Assembly: GCF_014646095.1 (NCBI RefSeq)
Contig: NZ_BMMU01000014.1
Coordinates: 150,380-214,379, forward strand
Length of the DNA: 64,000 nt
Direction: 5' to 3'
Origin: Streptomyces lacrimifluminis
GTDB lineage: Bacteria > Actinomycetota > Actinomycetes > Streptomycetales > Streptomycetaceae
Part shown: positions 18,625 through 26,943 of the stretch, piece after piece
Position numbering within the stretch: position 1 is the stretch's first letter
How the letters are laid out: each line of letters opens with the position of its first letter
Notes under the pieces: model-generated
The model's input: only the letters and a program-made list of their open reading frames with translations
Told to the model about the DNA's origin: nothing
Database searches by the model: none
Translations under genes and position numbers: made by a program

Positions 18625-19739
18625 CAAGCACCGCCACCGACGGTACGGCCCTGTCGGACACCGAGCTGGAGGACCTGCGCGAGACCGTACGGTCGGTGTG
18701 CGCGGACGCCGGCGGCACCGCCGCGGTACGCGGGTTGTCCGAGGAGGCACCCGGCATCGACGCCGGGTTGTGGGACGCCCTCGGCCGGCAGGTCGGTCTC
18801 GCGGCCCTCGGCCTGCCCGAGGCGGCCGGAGGCATGGGCGGGCTCGCCGAGATCGCCGTCGTCTGCGAGGAACTGGGCAGGACACTGGCACCGGTACCGC
18901 TGCTGTCCTCCACGGTGCTGGCCGGTCAGGTGCTGGCCGCCTGCGGTACGGCCGACAAGGCGCTGGCCAAGCTCGCCGAAGGCACTGTGCACGCCCTGGC
19001 GGTGGCCGCGCCCGACGGGGCGTGGCGGGCCGACGCCGTTCCGGTGGGCGTCTCCTGGCGGGGCAGCGTCCCGCTGCTGGACGGCACCGCGCCGTTCGTT
19101 CTCGACGGCGCCGACGCCGAGGCGCTGGTGGTTGCCGCGGCCGGGACCGACGGCGTGGACCTCTTCCTGGCCGACCCGCGCGAGCCGGGGGTCACGGTGC
19201 GCCGGGTGCCCACCCTGGACCTCAGCCGGGGCCAGGCGGTGGTCACCTTCTCCGGCGCCCGGGTGCGGGCGCTGACCGCCGGCGGTGAGGGGGCTGACGT
19301 CGTCTCCCGCGCCCTGGACGTGGCCCTGGTGGCGCTGGCCGCCGAGCAACTGGGCGGCGCGCAGGCCGCGTTGGACATGACGGTGGCCCATGTCCGCGAC
19401 CGTACCCAGTTCGGCCGGGCGATCGGCGGCTTCCAGGCGGTCAAGCACGCCTGCGCCGACATGCTGCTCCAGGTCGAGGCCGCACGGTCGGCCGTGGTGC
19501 GCGCGGTCCGGGCGGACGGCTCGTCTCAGTCGCTGGCCGAGGCGGCGGCGGTGGCACAGGCGTGGTGCGGCGAGGCGTTCGTCTCCGTCGCCGCCGAATG
19601 CGTGCAGCTCCACGGCGGTATGGGCTTCACCTGGGAACACGACGCGCACCTGTACTTCCGGCGCGCCCAGTCCGACGCCGTCCTCCTGGGCGGCGCCGCA
19701 CACCATAGGGAACGGCTGGCCGGCCTGCTGGGCTGGTGA
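18621..19739 (+). CDS. Acyl-CoA dehydrogenase family protein (second of three)
   Basis: A 372-residue short acyl-CoA dehydrogenase of the type often found as one half of heteromeric enzymes in sterol and ring catabolism. The N-terminal helical domain is reduced (LGLPEAAGGMGGLAEIAVVCEELGR), the middle beta domain is degenerate, and the C-terminal domain has AAEQLGGAQAALDMTVAHV, RTQFGRAIGGFQAVKHACADM and LHGGMGFTWEHDAHLYFRRA. The usual catalytic Glu position is hard to place, which fits an FAD-contributing non-catalytic partner. Its ATG overlaps the PPDK-like stop (ATGA at 18621-18624). Next gene is a DUF35 protein and a thiolase. Confidence 0.9.
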   Translation: MTSTATDGTALSDTELEDLRETVRSVCADAGGTAAVRGLSEEAPGIDAGLWDALGRQVGLAALGLPEAAGGMGGLAEIAVVCEELGRTLAPVPLLSSTVLAGQVLAACGTADKALAKLAEGTVHALAVAAPDGAWRADAVPVGVSWRGSVPLLDGTAPFVLDGADAEALVVAAAGTDGVDLFLADPREPGVTVRRVPTLDLSRGQAVVTFSGARVRALTAGGEGADVVSRALDVALVALAAEQLGGAQAALDMTVAHVRDRTQFGRAIGGFQAVKHACADMLLQVEAARSAVVRAVRADGSSQSLAEAAAVAQAWCGEAFVSVAAECVQLHGGMGFTWEHDAHLYFRRAQSDAVLLGGAAHHRERLAGLLGW

Positions 19740-19759
19740 CACGGAAGAAGGGAGGGACC

Positions 19760-20203
19760 ATGACCACCAGGCTGATCGAGGAGTCGTTGTTCGAGAACCG
19801 GGGGAATCCGGAGTTCGACGACGGGGATCCACCGCGTCTCACGGGCGCCCGCTGCTCCGGGTGCGGCACCGTCGTCTTCCCCCGGCAGGACTCGTGTCCC
19901 CGGTGTTCGGGCGGGGCGATGTCCGCGCGGACACTGCCGGTGAGCGGGCGTGTGTGGTCGTGGACGCGCCAGGCGTTCCCGCCGAAGCCGCCGTACCGGA
20001 CGCCGGCCGACGGCCACCGGCCTTACCACGTGGGCTATGTGGATCTCGGTGAGGTGCTGGTCGAGGCACTGTTGGCGGTTTCCCGCGCGGAGGTCCGGAT
20101 CGGTCTGCCGGTCCGGCTGACCACGGTGCCCGCGTACCGGGACGAGGACGGAACCGAGGTGGTGACGTTCGCGTTCCGCCCGGAGCGGGACGGGGAGCGA
20201 TGA
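19760..20203 (+). CDS. DUF35 zinc-ribbon/OB-fold protein, thiolase partner
   Basis: A 147-residue protein with an N-terminal rubredoxin-like zinc ribbon (CSGCG near residue 33 and CPRC near residue 49) followed by an OB-fold (LPVSGRVWSWTRQAFPPKPPY ... PYHVGYVDLGE ... EVVTFAFRPE). Such proteins (PF12172/PF01796) form complexes with SCP2-type thiolases or aldolases and feed or stabilise acyl-CoA intermediates. ATG at 19760 has GGGAGG upstream. The stop overlaps the thiolase start by ATGA at 20200-20203, consistent with a 1:1 complex. Confidence 0.9.
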   Translation: MTTRLIEESLFENRGNPEFDDGDPPRLTGARCSGCGTVVFPRQDSCPRCSGGAMSARTLPVSGRVWSWTRQAFPPKPPYRTPADGHRPYHVGYVDLGEVLVEALLAVSRAEVRIGLPVRLTTVPAYRDEDGTEVVTFAFRPERDGER

Positions 20204-21354
20204 GCCGGCGCGACGACGTGTACGTGGTCGGATGCGGGATGCGCCCCTTCGGCCGCGACGAGAGCGTCACCGGAATGGACATGGCCGAGCGGGCGGTGCG
20301 CGAGGCGCTGGCCGACGCCGGTGTCGCCTGGGACGACATCGGCTACGCGGCCGGCGGCTCCGACGTGTCCGGCAAACCCGACACACTCGTGGGCCGGCTG
20401 GGCCTGACCGGCGTGCCGTTCGTCAATGTGCAGAACGGCTGCGCGACCGGGGCCTCCGCCGTGCTCGCGGTGGCCAACGCGTTGCGGGCGGGCGAGGCCT
20501 CCCTGGGACTGGCCGTGGGGTTCGACAAGCATGAGCGGGGCGCGTTCCACGTGTCCGCCGCCCGCTACGGTCTTGGCGACTGGTACGCCGAGTCCGGCAT
20601 GATGCTCACCACCCAGTTCTTCGCGCTGAAGACCCAGCGGTACCTGTACGAGTACGGGATCTCGGAACGCGCACTGGCGATGGTCGCCGCGCGGGCCTTC
20701 CGCAACGGCTCGCACCACCCCCTCGCCTGGCGTCGCAAGCCGCTGACGGAGCAGGAGATCCTCGACTCCGCCGAGGTCAGTCCCCCGCTCACCCAGTACA
20801 TGTTCTGCTCGCCCGGACAGGGCGCGGCGGCCTTGGTGCTGGCACTCGGCGACCGGGCGTTCGATCTGTGCGAACGACCGGTGAAACTGGCGTCGTTGGC
20901 CTTCCGGACCCGGCGGTTCGGTTCGTTCGAGGTGTTCTCGCCCTGGCTGCCGCCGGGACCGCACCACAGCCCGAGCATCGACGCCGCGGAGGCGGCCTTC
21001 CGCACGGCGGGAGTACGGCCCGCCGATGTCCGGGTCGCGCAGTTGCAGGACACCGACAGCGGCTCGGAACTGATCCACCTCGCGGAGACCGGGCTGTGCG
21101 GCCACGGCGAGCAGGAGGAGCTGCTGGCCGCCGGGGTCACCCATGCCACGGGCCGGATACCGGTCAACACCGACGGCGGCTGTCTGGCCGGCGGGGAGCC
21201 CGTCGGCGCCTCCGGGCTCCGTCAGTTCCACGAGGTCGTACGACAGTTGCAGGGCCGCGCGCCCGGCCTGCAGGTACCTGGCGGTCCCCGGGTGGGCTTC
21301 ACCCATGTGTACGGTGCGCCGGGGATCAGCGCGTGCTCGGTCCTGACGGTGTGA
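20200..21354 (+). CDS. SCP2-type thiolase/acetyl-CoA acetyltransferase family protein
   Basis: A 384-residue thiolase-superfamily protein of the lipid-transfer (SCP2) type. The nucleophile region is VQNGCATGASAVLA (Cys about residue 87) and the C-terminal region has NTDGGCLAGGEPVGASGLRQ and GVTHATGRIPV. Family members cleave or form C-C bonds of acyl-CoAs; with a DUF35 partner some act as retro-aldolases on sterol side chains. It ends the coupled run 15266-21354. No second ACAT-type GGGGQG Cys motif is seen, as is usual for this branch. Start ATG is fixed by the ATGA overlap. Confidence 0.88.
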   Translation: MSRRDDVYVVGCGMRPFGRDESVTGMDMAERAVREALADAGVAWDDIGYAAGGSDVSGKPDTLVGRLGLTGVPFVNVQNGCATGASAVLAVANALRAGEASLGLAVGFDKHERGAFHVSAARYGLGDWYAESGMMLTTQFFALKTQRYLYEYGISERALAMVAARAFRNGSHHPLAWRRKPLTEQEILDSAEVSPPLTQYMFCSPGQGAAALVLALGDRAFDLCERPVKLASLAFRTRRFGSFEVFSPWLPPGPHHSPSIDAAEAAFRTAGVRPADVRVAQLQDTDSGSELIHLAETGLCGHGEQEELLAAGVTHATGRIPVNTDGGCLAGGEPVGASGLRQFHEVVRQLQGRAPGLQVPGGPRVGFTHVYGAPGISACSVLTV

Positions 21355-21644
21355 GAGGCGGCGGTCGAGGCATGGGAACTCCGGTCGGTATCCCGCTTTC
21401 CGGATCTCCGAGGCGGGGCTCGACGCCCTGACCCCACTGTTCGCGGCCGAGGCCGGGGCAGGGCGTCCTGGTCAACTCCGTCGACCCCGGCGGCCCCGCG
21501 GTGGGACGGGCGGCCTCTCCGTCCCACGTGGTCCGAAGGAGGGCGCCGACGCCCTGGTTTGGCCGCTCCCGTTCCAGAGGACCACGGGCAGGGCAGACTG
21601 TTCGCCGGCCGCGAGCCGCTTCCCGGGTGAACCGGTGCGCCGCC
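21355..21644. other. Intergenic region after the thiolase
   Basis: About 290 bp between the convergent thiolase and tetR genes. I find no convincing gene. Short stretches look coding-like on the plus strand but have no start or ribosome site. Confidence 0.4.
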
Positions 21645-22307
21645 TCAGATCGGTGAGGTGACCGACTCCGTCGGCTGCTGCTCGGTCGCGACGATGCGCA
21701 GTGCCAGTGCCCTGACCGCCTCCAGGACGGACCGGGAGGGGAGCTGGGACAGCGGTCCTCCCTCCGCCCGCAGTGCGGTGACGAGCATGGTCGTACTGAT
21801 CAGCGTGCGGACCGCGAGCGCCTGGGCCGCGTGCCGGGCCTTCGCCGCCCGGGGGCTGCGTGTGGTGCCCTCGGGCAGATAGTCGTAGCCGCGCTGGATG
21901 TGCCGCTGCTCGAACTCGTCCCGCAGCACCTTGACGTTGCCGTTGGCGGAGGCGACCTGGACCTGGTAGAGCCGGGCCTCGTCGGGGTTCTGCTCCACCC
22001 ACTCCCACACCGCGTCGATGACCCTGACCAGGCCCTCCGCGTCCCCCGGCTCGGACTCCGGCCGGGCCGCTTCCACGACCGCGTTCAGCTGGTCGAAGAC
22101 CCGGCGCATGGCCAGTTCGAGGAGTTCGTCCTTGCCGTCGAAGTGGTAGTAGACGGCCGTGGGCACCACCTGGGCCTCGTCGGCGATGTCCTGGATGCTG
22201 GTCTCCGCGAAGCCGTTGCGGCCGAACACCCGCACGGCGGCGGTGATGATGTGCTGCCGCCGCGAGGGGCGGTGGGCGGGCTGCTTGCCGTTCTTCGTGG
22301 TGGCCAT
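21645..22307 (-). CDS. TetR-family transcriptional regulator (candidate regulon controller)
   Basis: A 220-residue repressor-type protein. The DNA-binding domain occupies residues 12-60 with helix-turn-helix TSIQDIADEAQVVPTAVYYHF; the C-terminal ligand domain is helical and variable. ATG at 22307 has GGGAG upstream with better spacing than the adjacent ATG at 22310. Its own promoter region, shared with the divergent second tetR, contains the best copy of the TACT-N13-AGTA repeat, the arrangement expected for autoregulation. I infer it as the more likely regulator of the five-site set, but the paralogue next door is an equal candidate. The inducer is probably an acyl-CoA or ring intermediate. 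Confidence 0.9.
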   Translation of the reverse strand: MATTKNGKQPAHRPSRRQHIITAAVRVFGRNGFAETSIQDIADEAQVVPTAVYYHFDGKDELLELAMRRVFDQLNAVVEAARPESEPGDAEGLVRVIDAVWEWVEQNPDEARLYQVQVASANGNVKVLRDEFEQRHIQRGYDYLPEGTTRSPRAAKARHAAQALAVRTLISTTMLVTALRAEGGPLSQLPSRSVLEAVRALALRIVATEQQPTESVTSPI

Positions 22308-22353
22308 CATGCTCCCTGCCTGCTGCCGTGACCCCATGTCCGAGGGCCCTGCG

Positions 22354-22374
22354 TACTGACCAGTGTATTCAGTA
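22354..22374. promoter_or_regulatory. Regulon site 2: TACTGA-N9-TCAGTA
   Basis: The most symmetric copy: a perfect 6+6 inverted repeat (TACTGA / TCAGTA, 9-bp spacer; equal to TACT-N13-AGTA). It lies in the 143-bp gap between two divergent tetR genes, 47 bp upstream of one start and 77 bp upstream of the other. Matching sites occur at 14234, 26891, 34949 and 43072. Confidence 0.7.
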
Positions 22375-22450
22375 ACTCCCACGGGCCGGTCGCATAATTC
22401 CCGCTGCTCATTGGCCTTCAGGGTAACGAGGTCCCGGCATACTTGACAGC

Positions 22451-23056
22451 ATGACGACATCCGGAACCCGCGCCGCTCACCGTCCCTCGCGCAAGCAGTG
22501 GGTGATCGAGGCGGCCACGGAGTTGTTCGCCACTCAGTCGCCGGACGAGGTGACGGTGGCCGACATCGCCGCGCGGGCCGAGATGACCTCGGCGGCGGTG
22601 TACTACCACTTCTCCTCCAAGGACCAGGTCCTGGCGGCGGCCATGCGTGCGTTCGCCGCCGCGCTGCGCGAGCAGTTGGAGGCGATCACGCAGGCCCACG
22701 AACCCGGTTCGGACATCGGAGCGTCCGTCACCACGCTGCTGGCCTGGATGGGCGAGTACCGGTCCGCCGCCACCGTGTTCTTCGTGTCGTCGGCCGGCAT
22801 GAGCCAGGACGCGGAGGCACTGCGCCAGGAGAGCCGCACGGAGTTGCTGCAGGAGTTGGTACGGCTGATCCGCAAGGCCCGTGCGTCCGTCTCCGACGCC
22901 GAGGCGGCGGTGATCGGTCTGGGTCTGCTGGCACTGCTGGAGACCGCCGCGATCTCCCAGGTCCGGGGGGACGACGTGTACCGGTCGCTGGGGCACCGTT
23001 CCTTCGTCCGTGAGGTCGGCGATCTCGCGGAACGGATCACCGACCCGGCCACCTAG
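22451..23056 (+). CDS. TetR-family transcriptional regulator (paralogue)
   Basis: A 201-residue TetR protein with helix-turn-helix VTVADIAARAEMTSAAVYYHF (residues 34-54). Its N-terminus shares AHRPSR(R/K)Q and the VYYHF core with the divergent regulator, so the two are probably an old duplication. No Shine-Dalgarno sequence is visible before ATG 22451; the transcript may be leaderless or the start may be weakly used. The TAG stop at 23054-23056 uses the first two bases of the MITE-like element at 23055, so insertion of that element may have reset the C-terminus. Confidence 0.88.
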   Translation: MTTSGTRAAHRPSRKQWVIEAATELFATQSPDEVTVADIAARAEMTSAAVYYHFSSKDQVLAAAMRAFAAALREQLEAITQAHEPGSDIGASVTTLLAWMGEYRSAATVFFVSSAGMSQDAEALRQESRTELLQELVRLIRKARASVSDAEAAVIGLGLLALLETAAISQVRGDDVYRSLGHRSFVREVGDLAERITDPAT

Positions 23057-23296
23057 GGTCTGTCGTTTGGAGCACGCCTGGGCCGCGGGGTGTGGTGCGC
23101 ACTCCCCGGGAGGGGGGACCCCCAGCCGCGTTGTCGTCGGTTGCCGACTCCCCCACTCCCGACTCCGCTCGACCGGGAGGACCCCCATCGCGTCGACGCC
23201 CTCCTCCGCCTCGCAGCCGCACGCACCACACCCCGCCCCCACCGGCAGACAACGGCACCGCAACCCGAAGTCAGCGTGATCCAGACAACAGACCCT
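23055..23296. mobile_element. MITE-like element, 242 bp with 23-bp inverted ends
   Basis: The left end begins AGGGTCTGTCGTTTGGA at 23055 and the right end, read on the other strand from 23296, begins AGGGTCTGTTGTCTGGA. The two ends agree at 20 of 23 bases (up to the shared CACGC). The interior codes for nothing recognisable, so it would depend on a transposase elsewhere. I see no clear target duplication. It fills the gap between tetR and the E2 gene, leaving 19 bp to the E2 stop, and supplies the tetR stop codon. Assignment to a named IS family is not possible by eye. Confidence 0.65.
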
Positions 23297-23315
23297 GGGC
23301 CTCGCGGACTGGGGA

Positions 23316-24785
23316 TCACACCAACAGGCGGAGGGGCTTGCTCAGCAACTCTCCGACCGTGCGCAGGTACTCGGCGGCGGGCGCCCCGTCGACGGCCCGG
23401 TGGTCGAAGGTGAGGCTCAGGGTGAGCACCCGTGTCCGCAGTGGCCGGTCGTCCACCCACTCGACGCCGTCCCTGAGTCTTCCCACCCCCAAGATCGCGA
23501 CATTGCCGGGGTTGATCACCGGGGTGAAGAAGTCGACGCCGTAGCCGCCGAGCGAGGTGACGGTGAAAGTGGCCCCTTCCAGCTGGGCGGGGGAGATTCG
23601 CCCCTCCCGCGCGGCCTGGGCCAGGGCCTTCGACCTGCGGGCGATCTCGGGCAGCGACAACGTCACCGCGTCCTCGATCACAGGGACCATGAGACCTCCC
23701 GGAACGGCCACGGCGAAGCCCAGGTGGATGCCGTCGAGCAGATGGATGCCGTCCTCCCGCACCGTCGCGTTGAGCAGCGGGTGCTCGCGCAGGGCCAGGG
23801 CGGCGGCCTTCAGAAGGAAATCGCCCAGGCTGGGCACCGCCAGTGTGCTGTCGGCCCACTCCTCCTTGAGCCGGTCCCGCAGGGACACCACGGCGTCCAT
23901 CCGCACCTCGTAGCCGTGCGTCAGCTGAGCCATCTCCTGGAGGCTCGCATGCATCCTGCGGGCGATCGTGCCGCGCATCCCGGTGAGCGGGATGACGTCG
24001 CCGGGCTGCGGAGCCGCCGCGTTACGGCGGACAGGCGCCGGGGTGACCGCGTCGAGGTCCGACCGGCGGATCCGGCCGCCGGGCCCGGTGCCGTTCACCG
24101 CGGAGAGGTCGATGTCCCGTTCCTTCGCCAGCTTGCGGACCAGCGGCGAGGTAGGGGTACCGCCCGGAGGGGCCAGTGCGATGGGGATGTCGGGGAGCGC
24201 CGCGAGGAACTCCTCCACGTCCTCGGAGACGATCCGTCCGCCCCGCCCCGTGCCGCGTACGGCGGTGACGTCGATGTCGGCGGCTGCGGCGACCCGCCGG
24301 GCATTGGGTGAGGCCAGCAGACGGCAACCGGCGCCAACCGCGGAGGGGACTGCGGCGGCACCGAGCCCCTCGCCGGTTCCGGTGAGGGCAGGCAGGACAC
24401 CCGTACCCGCACCACCGCCGAGGTCAGGCACGGCGGTGGCACCCGCGGCGCCGCCGGTCGGGGCGGGCTCGGCGGCCGTGGCCGCGCTGGACCCGGACCC
24501 GGCGGGCATCGGCGTACCCCCCGGGTCCGGTGGCTGCTCGCCCTCGGCCAGCAGCCAGCCGATGAGGGCCCCGGCCGGCAGGGTGACGCCCGCCGGGACC
24601 ACAGGGTGGAACAGTCCCCCGGCCTCCGCCTCCACATCCACATCGACCTTGTCGGTGGCCAGCCGCAGCAGCGCGTCGCCCTCGGCGACGGCCGCGCCGG
24701 TGGACACCAGCCATTCGTCGATCGTGCCTTCCTGCATGGTCAGGCCGATCTTCGGCAGCAGAACCTCGACGGCCACGTCCGTCAC
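23316..24785 (-). CDS. 2-oxoacid dehydrogenase E2 (dihydrolipoamide acyltransferase) with two E3-binding domains
   Basis: A 489-residue E2. The lipoyl domain (residues 1-80) has the lipoylated Lys46 in LATDKVDVDVEAEAGG. After a Pro/Ala-rich linker there are two peripheral subunit-binding domains: LASPNARRVAAAADIDVTAV ending GRIVSEDVEEFL, and SPLVRKLAKERDIDLSAVNG ending GRIRRSDLDAV. The catalytic domain ends with DHRAVDGAPAAEYL (His and Asp of the acyltransferase site). Two binding domains are uncommon for a single-lipoyl E2. GTG at 24785 overlaps the E1beta stop (GTGA). No E3 gene lies nearby; the housekeeping lipoamide dehydrogenase would serve. Acyl specificity is unknown; acetoin or branched-chain types are closest in build. 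Confidence 0.93.
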   Translation of the reverse strand: MTDVAVEVLLPKIGLTMQEGTIDEWLVSTGAAVAEGDALLRLATDKVDVDVEAEAGGLFHPVVPAGVTLPAGALIGWLLAEGEQPPDPGGTPMPAGSGSSAATAAEPAPTGGAAGATAVPDLGGGAGTGVLPALTGTGEGLGAAAVPSAVGAGCRLLASPNARRVAAAADIDVTAVRGTGRGGRIVSEDVEEFLAALPDIPIALAPPGGTPTSPLVRKLAKERDIDLSAVNGTGPGGRIRRSDLDAVTPAPVRRNAAAPQPGDVIPLTGMRGTIARRMHASLQEMAQLTHGYEVRMDAVVSLRDRLKEEWADSTLAVPSLGDFLLKAAALALREHPLLNATVREDGIHLLDGIHLGFAVAVPGGLMVPVIEDAVTLSLPEIARRSKALAQAAREGRISPAQLEGATFTVTSLGGYGVDFFTPVINPGNVAILGVGRLRDGVEWVDDRPLRTRVLTLSLTFDHRAVDGAPAAEYLRTVGELLSKPLRLLV

Positions 24786-25822
24786 GACCTTTCGAGGAGA
24801 CGCCGGCAGCCCTGGGCGATGCGGGCGCGATCGGGCACGTAGGCCTTCTCCAGAACGGGAGAGAAGGGGACCGGCGAGAAGGGGGCCCCGATGCGCAGGA
24901 CCGGCGCGTCGAGGTAGTCGAAGACGACGTCCTGGATCTGGGCGGCGATCTCCGCTCCGAGCCCGCCGAAGGTGACGGCCTCATGGACGACGAGCACCCG
25001 GTTGGTGCGGCGCACGGAGGCGAACATCGTCTCGGTGTCCAGCGGCTGCACGGTACGGGGGTCGATCACCTCGATCTCCACGCCCTCGGCGGCGAGTTCG
25101 TCGGCCGCCGCGAGGGCCTCCCCCACCATGCGGCCGAGGGCGATCACGGTGACGTCGGAGCCCTGCCGTGCGGTGTGCGCCTGACCCAGCGGGATGCCGT
25201 AGATCTCCTCGGGCACCTCGCCGGTGCTGCCGAGCAGGACCTTGTTGAGCATCACGACGACCGGGTTGTCGTCCCGGATGGCCGCGACGGTCAGGCCCTT
25301 GGCGGTGTACGCGTCGCTCGGCATCACCACCTTGAGGCCGGGTACGTGGGCCAGCCAGGCCTCCAGGCTCTGGCTGTGCTGGGCGGCGGCACCGAGGCCG
25401 GCGCCGGAGGCGGTGGTGATGGTGAGCGGCACGGAGAGCGCACCGCCGAACATGTACTTCATCTTGGCTGCCTGGTTGACGATCTGGTCCAGGCAGACAC
25501 CGATGAAGTCCATGAACATCAGGTCGACCACGGGGCGCAGACCCCGGGCGGCGGCTCCCACACCGAGGCCGACGAGGGCGGCCTCCGAGATCGGGGTGTC
25601 GATCATGCGGCGGGGGCCGAACTCGTCGAGCAGGTTGTCGAACATGCGGAACACGCCGCCGTATCCGGCCACGTCCTCGCCTGCGACGAAGACGTTCTCG
25701 TCCTCGCGCATGGCCTGCGCGAGTCCCTCGTTGAAGGCCTTGACGTAGCTGAGTTTGCGCGTGGCGACGGCCGGCGCTTCGGTGGTGGTGGTCGTCACAG
25801 TCATGGCGGTCATGGCGGTCAT
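24782..25822 (-). CDS. 2-oxoacid dehydrogenase E1 beta subunit
   Basis: A 346-residue transketolase-like beta subunit. Typical strings are VFVAGEDVAGYGGVFRMFDNLLDEFG, DTPISEAALVGLGVGAA, HSQSLEAWLAHVPGLKVVMPSD and the C-terminal VLRIGAPFSPVPFSPVLEKAYVPD. Together with E1alpha it binds thiamine diphosphate and decarboxylates a 2-oxoacid, passing the acyl group to E2. ATG at 25822 overlaps the E1alpha stop (ATGA); in-frame ATGs at 25813 and 25804 result from a 9-bp tandem duplication (ATGACCGCC) and are alternatives. Middle gene of the E1alpha-E1beta-E2 operon. Confidence 0.93.
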   Translation of the reverse strand: MTAMTAMTVTTTTTEAPAVATRKLSYVKAFNEGLAQAMREDENVFVAGEDVAGYGGVFRMFDNLLDEFGPRRMIDTPISEAALVGLGVGAAARGLRPVVDLMFMDFIGVCLDQIVNQAAKMKYMFGGALSVPLTITTASGAGLGAAAQHSQSLEAWLAHVPGLKVVMPSDAYTAKGLTVAAIRDDNPVVVMLNKVLLGSTGEVPEEIYGIPLGQAHTARQGSDVTVIALGRMVGEALAAADELAAEGVEIEVIDPRTVQPLDTETMFASVRRTNRVLVVHEAVTFGGLGAEIAAQIQDVVFDYLDAPVLRIGAPFSPVPFSPVLEKAYVPDRARIAQGCRRLLERS

Positions 25823-26847
25823 CCCGAGTAGACGTTGAGCAGCAGGTCGGCGGGGTCGGGCAGCGGGCTCGCCTCGGCGTACGCGATGGCCGCGGCGATC
25901 TCGTCGCGGGTGCGCTGCCATACGTCGTCCAGCTCCGTACGGGTCGCGGTGCCGTCGGCGACCGCACGGGCCTCGATCAGGTCGATGGGGTCGCGGGTCT
26001 TCCACTCGGCGACCTCCTCGTCCGAGCGGTAGGGGTGCCGCAGACCCTTGACGCCCTGGTGGTCGAAGAAGCGGTAGGTCTTGGCCTCGATCATCATCGG
26101 GCCCGCGCCGGACCGGGCCCGTTCCACGGCCTCGGCGGCGGCGCGGTGGACGGCGACGGCGTCCATGCCGTCGACGATCACACTGGGCATGCCGTAGGCG
26201 GCGGCCCGGTCGGCGACATCCGTGATCAGCATGTGCGCGGACTGCGGGGTGAACTCGGCGTATCCGTTGTTCTCGCAGACGAAGATCACGGGCAGGCCGA
26301 GGATCGCGGCCATGTTGGCGCCCTCGTGCCAGGCGCCGATGTTGGTGGCGCCGTCGCCGAAGAAGGTCACGGCGACGTTGTCCTCGCCCTTGTAGCGGGC
26401 GGCGAAGGCGGCGCCCACGGCGATCGGGACGCCGGCCCCGACGATGCCGTTGGCGCCGAGCATGCCGCGAGTGAGGTCGTTGATGTGCATACTGCCGCCG
26501 CGGCCGAGGCAGGCGCCGGTGACCCGGCCGTACAGCTCGGCGTACATCTCGCGGAAGCCGACGCCCTTGGCCACGGCGTGTCCGTGGCCGCGGTGGGTGG
26601 AGGTGATCTGGTCGTCGTCGCGCAGGGCCGCCATCACCCCGGCGGCCACGGCTTCCTGGCCGACATAGAGGTGCAGGAAGCCGGGCAGCTTGCCCGCCTC
26701 CATGAGTTTGCCCGCCTCGGTCTCGAACAGCCGGATGCGCACCATGCGCTCGTGCAGGTCCTTGATGACCAGCGGGCTGATCTGCGGGCCGGCCTGCGAT
26801 CCGGCCTGCGGGGATTTCTTCGACGCCGTCGACGCTCGTTGAGCCAT
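25819..26847 (-). CDS. 2-oxoacid dehydrogenase E1 alpha subunit
   Basis: A 342-residue alpha subunit with the thiamine-diphosphate motif GDGATNIGAWHEGANMAAILGLPVIFVCENN (GDG at about residue 163) and THRGHGHAVAKG, close to acetoin and pyruvate dehydrogenase E1alpha proteins (GRGGSMH..D). ATG at 26847 has AAGGGG upstream; the frame opens 12 codons earlier. First gene of a coupled operon with E1beta and E2. A TACT-N13-AGTA site lies 44-64 bp upstream, so expression probably follows the regulon. In the catabolic island it would convert a 2-oxoacid or acyloin product to an acyl-CoA. Confidence 0.93.
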   Translation of the reverse strand: MAQRASTASKKSPQAGSQAGPQISPLVIKDLHERMVRIRLFETEAGKLMEAGKLPGFLHLYVGQEAVAAGVMAALRDDDQITSTHRGHGHAVAKGVGFREMYAELYGRVTGACLGRGGSMHINDLTRGMLGANGIVGAGVPIAVGAAFAARYKGEDNVAVTFFGDGATNIGAWHEGANMAAILGLPVIFVCENNGYAEFTPQSAHMLITDVADRAAAYGMPSVIVDGMDAVAVHRAAAEAVERARSGAGPMMIEAKTYRFFDHQGVKGLRHPYRSDEEVAEWKTRDPIDLIEARAVADGTATRTELDDVWQRTRDEIAAAIAYAEASPLPDPADLLLNVYSG

Positions 26848-26890
26848 CGTCCGCCCCTTCGTCCGAGGGAGGTTGCCAAGCAATCGGACT

Positions 26891-26911
26891 TACTTGTGCT
26901 GGTCTACAGTA
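26891..26911. promoter_or_regulatory. Regulon site 3: TACT-N13-AGTA
   Basis: A TACT-N13-AGTA repeat with extended arms (TTACT / AGTAA including 26890 and 26912) lies 44-64 bp upstream of the E1alpha start. A second, weaker copy (TACTGAA arm at 26929, AATT on the right) follows 38 bp further upstream at the end of the VOC gene. Same spacing as the other sites. Confidence 0.65.
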
Positions 26912-26943
26912 ACCAGCACGGGGCACCTTACTGAACAGCGTCT

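Noticed and set aside
24782..26926. 714-codon minus-strand frame covering E1alpha and E1beta
   Set aside because: Only its C-terminal half is E1beta; the first half is the wrong frame of E1alpha and is low-complexity.
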